DNA of 64,000 nt from the NCBI GenBank assembly GCA_020638555.1, contig JACKII010000006.1:1-64000 (forward strand), given 5' to 3'. Made by a program: the position numbers and the translations under genes. Source of the DNA: Alphaproteobacteria bacterium (lineage in GTDB: Bacteria; Pseudomonadota; Alphaproteobacteria; Bin95). Below are positions 58,270-64,000 of this stretch, in pieces. Below the pieces are notes generated by a model. That model ran no database searches. It worked only from the letters and a program-made list of their open reading frames with translations, and was not told the DNA's origin. The first letter of the stretch is position 1. Each line of letters starts with the position of its first letter.

Positions 58270-59118
58270 ATGACGATGGCGCCTCTCCCTTTCCGCAAGA
58301 TGCACGGTCTCGGCAACGACTTTGTCGTGCTGGATGCGCGCGGCCGTGCGCTCGACCTGAGCGAGGCCCAGGTGCGCCGCATCTCCGACCGGCACACCGG
58401 CGTCGGCTGCGACCAGTTCATCATTGTCCGCCCGCCGAAGGCCGCCGCGGCCGATGCCTTCATGGAAATCCGCAACGCCGACGGCGCCGAGGTCGAGGCC
58501 TGCGGCAACGCCACCCGCTGCATCGCCAAGCTGCTGACGGCGGAGACCGGGCGCGACCGCGTCACCATCGAGACCGTCGCCGGCCTGCTGCTCGGTACGA
58601 AGACCGGCCGCGGCTACACCGTCGACATGGGCGAGGCGCGCACCGGCTGGCGCGACATCCCGCTGGCGCGCGAGTGCGACACGCTGCATGTGCCGCTCGA
58701 CCGGGAAGATGTGCCGGCGCCGGTCGCCACCAATATCGGCAATCCGCACGCCACCTTCTTTGTGGAGGATGCGGAGGCGGTGGACCTCGCCGCCATCGGC
58801 CGCGGTCTGGAGCATCATCCGATGTTTCCGGCCCGCGCCAATATCGGCTTTGCCAGCCTCACCGCGCCGGACACGCTGCGGCTGCGGGTCTGGGAGCGGG
58901 GCGTCGGCATCACGCTCGCCTGCGGCTCGGCCGCCTGCGCCGCCGTGGTGGCCAGCGCCCGCCGCGGCCTGACCGGCCGGCGCATCCGCATCGACATGGA
59001 TGGCGGCCCGCTGTTCCTGGAATGGCTCGACAACGGCCATGTGTTGATGACCGGCGGCGCGAGCGAGGTCTATGAAGGGGTGATCCTGCCCTCGCTGCTG
59101 GCGGAGCCGGCGCCGTGA
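58270..59118 (+). CDS. dapF: Diaminopimelate epimerase
   Basis: Protein of 282 residues that interconverts LL- and meso-diaminopimelate for lysine and peptidoglycan synthesis. The two active-site Cys are in VEACGNATRC and LACGSAACA. N-terminal FRKMHGLGNDFVVLD and the substrate-binding NPHATFFVED and PARANIGFA segments are typical. It overlaps mtaB by 4 nt, part of the conserved dapF-mtaB-ftsY block. Confidence 0.96.
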   Translation: MTMAPLPFRKMHGLGNDFVVLDARGRALDLSEAQVRRISDRHTGVGCDQFIIVRPPKAAAADAFMEIRNADGAEVEACGNATRCIAKLLTAETGRDRVTIETVAGLLLGTKTGRGYTVDMGEARTGWRDIPLARECDTLHVPLDREDVPAPVATNIGNPHATFFVEDAEAVDLAAIGRGLEHHPMFPARANIGFASLTAPDTLRLRVWERGVGITLACGSAACAAVVASARRGLTGRRIRIDMDGGPLFLEWLDNGHVLMTGGASEVYEGVILPSLLAEPAP

Positions 59119-60362
59119 GCGGGCCGGAGGTGCTGAATTTCGGCTGCCGTCTCAACGCCTATGAGGCGGAGGTGATGCGCACCCTGGCGCCGGACGCGAG
59201 CGGCGCCATCATCGTCAACACCTGCGCCGTCACGTCGGAAGCGGAACGGCAGGCCCGCCAGGCCATCCGCCGCGCCCGGCGCGAACACCCCTCGGCCCGG
59301 ATCGTCGTGACCGGCTGCGCCGCCCAGATCGCGCCGGCAAACTGGCTGAACATGCCGGAGGTCGACTCCGTCCTGGGCAACCAGGAAAAGCTCGACGCCG
59401 GCGCCCTGAAGGAAGCCCTGAAGCCCGAGGGCGCTGCCCTCCAGGTCAACGACATCCAGATGGCGCGTGAGACCGCGGCCCACCTGATCGACGGCTTCGA
59501 CGGCCGCACCCGCGCCTTTGTCGAGGTGCAGCAAGGCTGCGACCATCGCTGCACCTTCTGCATCATCCCCTATGGCCGTGGCCCGAACCGATCCGTGCCG
59601 CTCGGCGTGCTGGTGGAGCAGGTGCGCGGCCTTGTGGCCAAGGGGTTCCGGGAAATCGTGCTGACCGGCGTCGACGTCACCGCCTATGGCGCGGACCTGC
59701 CGGGTGCGCCGCGCCTCGGCCAGATGATCCGCCGCCTGCTGGCCTGCGTGCCGGAACTGCCGCGCCTGCGCCTGTCCTCCCTGGACGTGGCCGAGGTCGA
59801 TGCGGATCTCTGGCGCCTGATCGCCGAGGAAGAGCGGCTGATGCCGCACCTGCATCTCTCGCTGCAAGCGGGCGCCGACCTGATCCTGAAGCGCATGAAG
59901 CGCCGCCATTTGCGTGACCAGGCCATCGCCTTCTGCCGCGAGGCGCGCGCACTGCGCCCGGACCTGACCTTCGGCGCCGACCTGATCGCCGGCTTCCCGA
60001 CCGAAACCGACGCGCATTTCCGCCAAAGCCTCGACTTGGTGGAGGAATGCGGCCTGACCTGGCTGCACGTCTTCCCCTATTCCGCGCGCCAGGGCACGCC
60101 CGCCGCGCGCATGCCCCAACTGCCGGGGCCGGTGCGCAAGGAGCGCGCCGCCCGCCTGCGCACCGCGGGCGACCGGGCCGTGGCCGCCTATCTCGCCTCG
60201 CGCATCGGCCGCGAGGAGCGCGTGCTGATCGAGACGCCGGGTCGTGGCCGCACCGAGGGCTTTGCCGAGGTTCGGCTCGACCCCGCCCTGCCGGAAGGCG
60301 CCATCGTCGCCCGCACCATCACCGGCGTTGCCGATGGCCATTTGCTGGCCGACGCCGCATAA
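59115..60362 (+). CDS. mtaB: tRNA t6A37 methylthiotransferase MtaB
   Basis: Radical SAM methylthiotransferase of 415 residues that converts t6A37 to ms2t6A in tRNA. The N-terminal UPF0004 domain has its cluster cysteines in NFGCRLNAYE, VNTCAVT and TGCAAQ. The radical SAM cluster is VQQGCDHRCTFCIIP (CxxxCxxC). HLSLQAGADLILKRMKRRH and the C-terminal TRAM-like segment (RVLIETPGRGRTEGF) follow. The start is a GTG overlapping the dapF stop by 4 nt. It continues the dapF-mtaB-ftsY order. Confidence 0.94.
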   Translation: MSGPEVLNFGCRLNAYEAEVMRTLAPDASGAIIVNTCAVTSEAERQARQAIRRARREHPSARIVVTGCAAQIAPANWLNMPEVDSVLGNQEKLDAGALKEALKPEGAALQVNDIQMARETAAHLIDGFDGRTRAFVEVQQGCDHRCTFCIIPYGRGPNRSVPLGVLVEQVRGLVAKGFREIVLTGVDVTAYGADLPGAPRLGQMIRRLLACVPELPRLRLSSLDVAEVDADLWRLIAEEERLMPHLHLSLQAGADLILKRMKRRHLRDQAIAFCREARALRPDLTFGADLIAGFPTETDAHFRQSLDLVEECGLTWLHVFPYSARQGTPAARMPQLPGPVRKERAARLRTAGDRAVAAYLASRIGREERVLIETPGRGRTEGFAEVRLDPALPEGAIVARTITGVADGHLLADAA

Positions 60363-60434
60363 TCCGGTCCATGCCTCGCCATTCCATTCTCCGCGCCGTT
60401 TCTTCTTGGGCAGGGCAGCATACGCCCTACGGCG

Positions 60435-60530
60435 CTTCATCCCGAGTAGGCGCAAAGCGCCGTATCGAGGGACGCCGTCACGCCCCCTCGATACGCCTCG
60501 GACTGCGTCCGCGGCTACTCGGGATGAAGC
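60435..60530. repeat. Family H hairpin repeats, inverted pair between mtaB and ftsY
   Basis: Copies at 60435-60473 (core GGCGC-AAA-GCGCC) and 60482-60530 (core CGGAC-TGC-GTCCG with flanking GCC/GGC pairs), facing each other with 8 nt between them. The fixed ends CATCCCGAGTAG and CGTATCGAGGG are exact. The pair sits in the 231 nt space before ftsY. Confidence 0.9.
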
Positions 60531-60593
60531 CGGGGGTGGGCCTCTCCGTCTCGGTGGCCTCTTGCGCACGACTCCATCCAAAGGCCCTTTGCA

Positions 60594-61910
<1,317 letters not shown>

Positions 61911-61919
61911 GGGGGCGGC

Positions 61920-62243
61920 GTGGCCTGGCTGCTGCTCGCCGTCACCGTGGCGCTGGAAGTGCTCGCCACCACCCTGCTCAAACTCTCCGGCGGCCCGTCC
62001 GAACGGCCGCTGGTGTTCGCGGGCTCGATGCTCAGCTACGGCATTTGCTTCTGGGCGCTGTCGCTGGCCTTCCGCACCATTCCGTTCACCATCGCCTATG
62101 CGATCTGGGCCGGCGCCGGCATGGCGCTGATCGTGCTGATCGGCGTGTTCTGGTTCCGCGAGCCGATGACGGCGCTGAAACTGGTCTTCCTGGCCATGAT
62201 CGCCGTCGGCACCGTCGGCTTGAAGCTTATGGACGGAAAATAG
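61920..62243 (+). CDS. Small multidrug resistance (SMR/EmrE-like) transporter
   Basis: Protein of 107 residues with four helices. WLLLAVTVALEVLATTLLKLSGG places the conserved membrane Glu of SMR proteins in helix 1. YAIWAGAGMALIVLIGVFWF is the helix-3 signature, and the fourth helix has MIAVGTVGLKL. It exports cations with the proton gradient as a dimer. It begins at a GTG 9 nt after ftsY. It probably uses the ftsY transcript. Confidence 0.9.
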   Translation: MAWLLLAVTVALEVLATTLLKLSGGPSERPLVFAGSMLSYGICFWALSLAFRTIPFTIAYAIWAGAGMALIVLIGVFWFREPMTALKLVFLAMIAVGTVGLKLMDGK

Positions 62244-62261
62244 CGCGCGTCCGCGCCGGCC

Positions 62262-63152
62262 TCACTCCGCGGCGGTTTTCTGCGCGGCAAAGATCGAGGT
62301 GTAGCCGATCTTGTCCCATTCCGGCGGCACCTCGCACGGGCGCGGGTCCAGGTGGACGAAGCGGGCGCGCTGGCCGCGGACGATCTCGCCGGACCGGCTC
62401 GTCGGCGTCGGCGAGACGGTCCAGGGGAAGGCATCGGCCGAACTGTAGACATTCAGCAGCAGCGGCCGCACGCGCGCGGTCTTGTTCGCGAACGAGGCGT
62501 GGATGGTCCGGCAGTTGATCGCGATCACGGTGCCGGCCGGCCCGGTCAGGTTCACCGCTGTCTCCAGATGCGCCTGCGCCTCGTCCGCGGCGGAGAGGTG
62601 GCCGGTCCACCGGCCATCCGGGCCGAACTGGGTGTAGAGCGGCCCGTCATGGCTGCCCGGCACGCAGGCGAGCGGGCCTTCGTCCTCGCCGACATCGTCC
62701 AAATGAATGCCGAGCGTAACGGGGCTGTAATTGGTGTGCGGCCAGGCGTTGATGTCCTGGTGCCATTTCACCAGCTCGCCCGTTCCCGGCCATTTGTAGT
62801 TCAGCTTGCAGCTGTGGAACGTCACGTCCGGGCCGACGAGATCGGCGGCAATGCGGGTCATGACATCGCCGGCGGCGACGTCCCAGAACAGCGGGTCGGC
62901 GTCGACGGGCTTGCGCAGCCGGCGCACATGCGGCTGCTCCGGCGAGTGGTTGGCCCCCAGGTCGAAAAACTCGTTCGGCCCGCTGACGCTGCGGCTCTTG
63001 TCCAGGAACTCATCGGATTTGGCGCGAATGGCGGCCAGCAGGTCGGGCGGCACCGCGCCGGGAACGGCGACGAAGCCGTCGCGGAAATAGGCCTCGCGCT
63101 GGGCCGGGGTGAGGGCAAGCGGCGCGTGGGAAAGGATGTCTTCCGGGGTCAT
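62262..63152 (-). CDS. Phytanoyl-CoA dioxygenase family protein
   Basis: Fe(II)/2-oxoglutarate oxygenase of about 296 residues. The iron HxD is in LVKWHQDINAWPH, the distal His in INCRTIHASFANKT, followed by the RVRPLLLNVYSS segment with the 2-oxoglutarate Arg. It is of ordinary PhyH length, unlike the longer member at 37065-38240. The start is the ATG at 63152; one 10 codons earlier is also possible. It is divergent from the flavin monooxygenase at the window edge, and the two may act in one pathway. Confidence 0.87.
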   Translation of the reverse strand: MTPEDILSHAPLALTPAQREAYFRDGFVAVPGAVPPDLLAAIRAKSDEFLDKSRSVSGPNEFFDLGANHSPEQPHVRRLRKPVDADPLFWDVAAGDVMTRIAADLVGPDVTFHSCKLNYKWPGTGELVKWHQDINAWPHTNYSPVTLGIHLDDVGEDEGPLACVPGSHDGPLYTQFGPDGRWTGHLSAADEAQAHLETAVNLTGPAGTVIAINCRTIHASFANKTARVRPLLLNVYSSADAFPWTVSPTPTSRSGEIVRGQRARFVHLDPRPCEVPPEWDKIGYTSIFAAQKTAAE

Positions 63153-63221
63153 GGGGCGTTTCCATTGCGCTTCGGGCGGCATTTGCGCCATCCTAGCACG
63201 AACACTCTGGAGGACCAGCCC

Positions 63222-64000
63222 ATGCCCATCCGCCTCACCGGCATGATCGGCGTTGCACCGCCGTCGGACGAGAACACCGTTCATATTATCACCGGCGGTA
63301 TCAGCCGCGACTACACCCGCGATTTCGCCCGCGCCCACGACACCGCCGGGTTCGACTGGACCCTGGTCGGCTATTCCTCGCGCTCGGCCGATGGCTTCGG
63401 CGTGGCGCATTTCTGCGCGGCACACACCGAGCGCCTGGGGTATCTGATCGCGCACCGGCCGGGCTTTGTCGCGCCGACGCTGGCGGCGCGCAAGTTCGCG
63501 ACCTTCGACACGCTCTGGGCGACCGACGACGGTCTGCCGCGCATGGGCTTGCACATCATCACCGGCGCCGCCGATGCGGAGATGGCGCGCGACGGCGACT
63601 GGTCCGACAAGGCGACGCGCTACCGCCGCTCCGGCGAGTATGTGGCGATCATGCGTAACGAGTGGGCCGGCGGGCCGTTCGACTTCGACGGCGAGTTCTA
63701 CCAGGTTCGCGACGGCGGTTCCGACGTGCTGCCGCATCAGCGCCCGGCGCCGCCGGTGCTGTTCGGCGGCTCCTCCGAGGAGGCGTTGGAGATGGGGGCG
63801 GAGCATTGCGATATCTTCGCGATTTTCGGCGAGCCCCGCGCCCAGGCGGCCGAGCGCATGGCCGACTTCCGTGCCCGCTCTGCCAAATACGACCGCCCGT
63901 TCGGCAAGGAGCCGGGCTTCAACATGTCGCTCCGCCCAATCATTGCCGAGACGGAGGGCGAGGCCTGGGACAAGGCCCATCGCATCCTGACCGGCGTGCG
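63222..64000 (+). CDS. LLM-class flavin monooxygenase, 3' end outside the window
   Basis: About 259 residues of a luciferase-like monooxygenase are present, starting at an ATG with GGAGG 9 nt upstream. Features are DTAGFDWTLVGYSSRSADGFGVA, RPGFVAPTLAARKFATFDTL, LHIITGA and SGEYVAIMRNEWAGGPFDFDGEFYQV, with PAPPVLFGGSSEEALEMGAEHCDIFAIFGE as the SsuD-type signature. It resembles alkanesulfonate monooxygenases. The gene runs off the window end. A third LLM enzyme in 64 kb points to a lifestyle based on organic sulfur or heterocyclic compounds (inference). Confidence 0.85.
   Translation, partial: MPIRLTGMIGVAPPSDENTVHIITGGISRDYTRDFARAHDTAGFDWTLVGYSSRSADGFGVAHFCAAHTERLGYLIAHRPGFVAPTLAARKFATFDTLWATDDGLPRMGLHIITGAADAEMARDGDWSDKATRYRRSGEYVAIMRNEWAGGPFDFDGEFYQVRDGGSDVLPHQRPAPPVLFGGSSEEALEMGAEHCDIFAIFGEPRAQAAERMADFRARSAKYDRPFGKEPGFNMSLRPIIAETEGEAWDKAHRILTGV

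Overview
The window is a high-GC, gene-dense chromosomal segment of an alphaproteobacterium, probably Rhodospirillales-like. I infer this from gene order and families: hemW-rdgB-rph convergent to cas9 and divergent from hrcA-grpE, the dapF-mtaB-ftsY block, queA-tgt, an MmcB-type DNA-repair protein, a TRAP transporter, an intracellular PHB depolymerase with a Cys nucleophile, and many FMN-, Fe/2OG- and CoA-dependent catabolic enzymes. No rRNA, tRNA, integrase or insertion sequence was recognised. Both window edges cut through LLM-class flavin monooxygenase genes.

Layout. 1-9.5 kb: a flavin monooxygenase, a CMD-family protein, mmcB, a NIPSNAP/MDR pair, a DUF1028 protein, an ACMSD-like amidohydrolase, a palindromic repeat, and an overlapping small protein-amidase-enoyl-CoA hydratase operon. 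9.6-15.9 kb: a TPP enzyme and a two-armed yjf-type envelope module (DUF1190, DUF350, DUF2491 and a K+ channel on the minus strand; DUF2170 and PspA on the plus strand). 15.9-19.7 kb: a lone Cas9 with all catalytic residues, a long structured leader, no cas1/cas2 and no CRISPR array anywhere in the window. 19.7-24.3 kb: hemW-rdgB-rph, hrcA-grpE and bolA. 24.3-30.6 kb: a secreted trypsin-like protease, a DMT exporter, a periplasmic cyclase and a complete TRAP transporter, closed by a strong bidirectional terminator. 30.6-36.8 kb: a DEAD-box helicase with a long leader, glpK, an enoyl-CoA hydratase-like protein, a GST and PhaZ. 37-50 kb: a catabolic stretch (PhyH and TauD dioxygenases, acyl-CoA ligase, two MDR dehydrogenases, a MetE-like protein, IlvD/Edd dehydratase, GGT) with a Xre/RES toxin-antitoxin pair. 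49.6-52.4 kb: queA and tgt. 52.6-58.2 kb: GST, flavin monooxygenase, a second GGT, an MFS transporter and a cupin. 58.3-62.3 kb: dapF-mtaB-ftsY and an SMR transporter. The end holds a second PhyH and a truncated flavin monooxygenase.

The most unusual item is the orphan Cas9. Its 5' side carries a promoter-like sequence about 280 nt before the likely ATG. Just before that ATG two long inverted repeats interleave in a pseudoknot-like arrangement. Its last codons encode a minus-strand intrinsic terminator. The intergenic spaces also hold several palindromic repeat families. One of them has invariant flanks and a variable, always self-complementary core, and occurs at five loci, including a tandem array that only superficially resembles a CRISPR.
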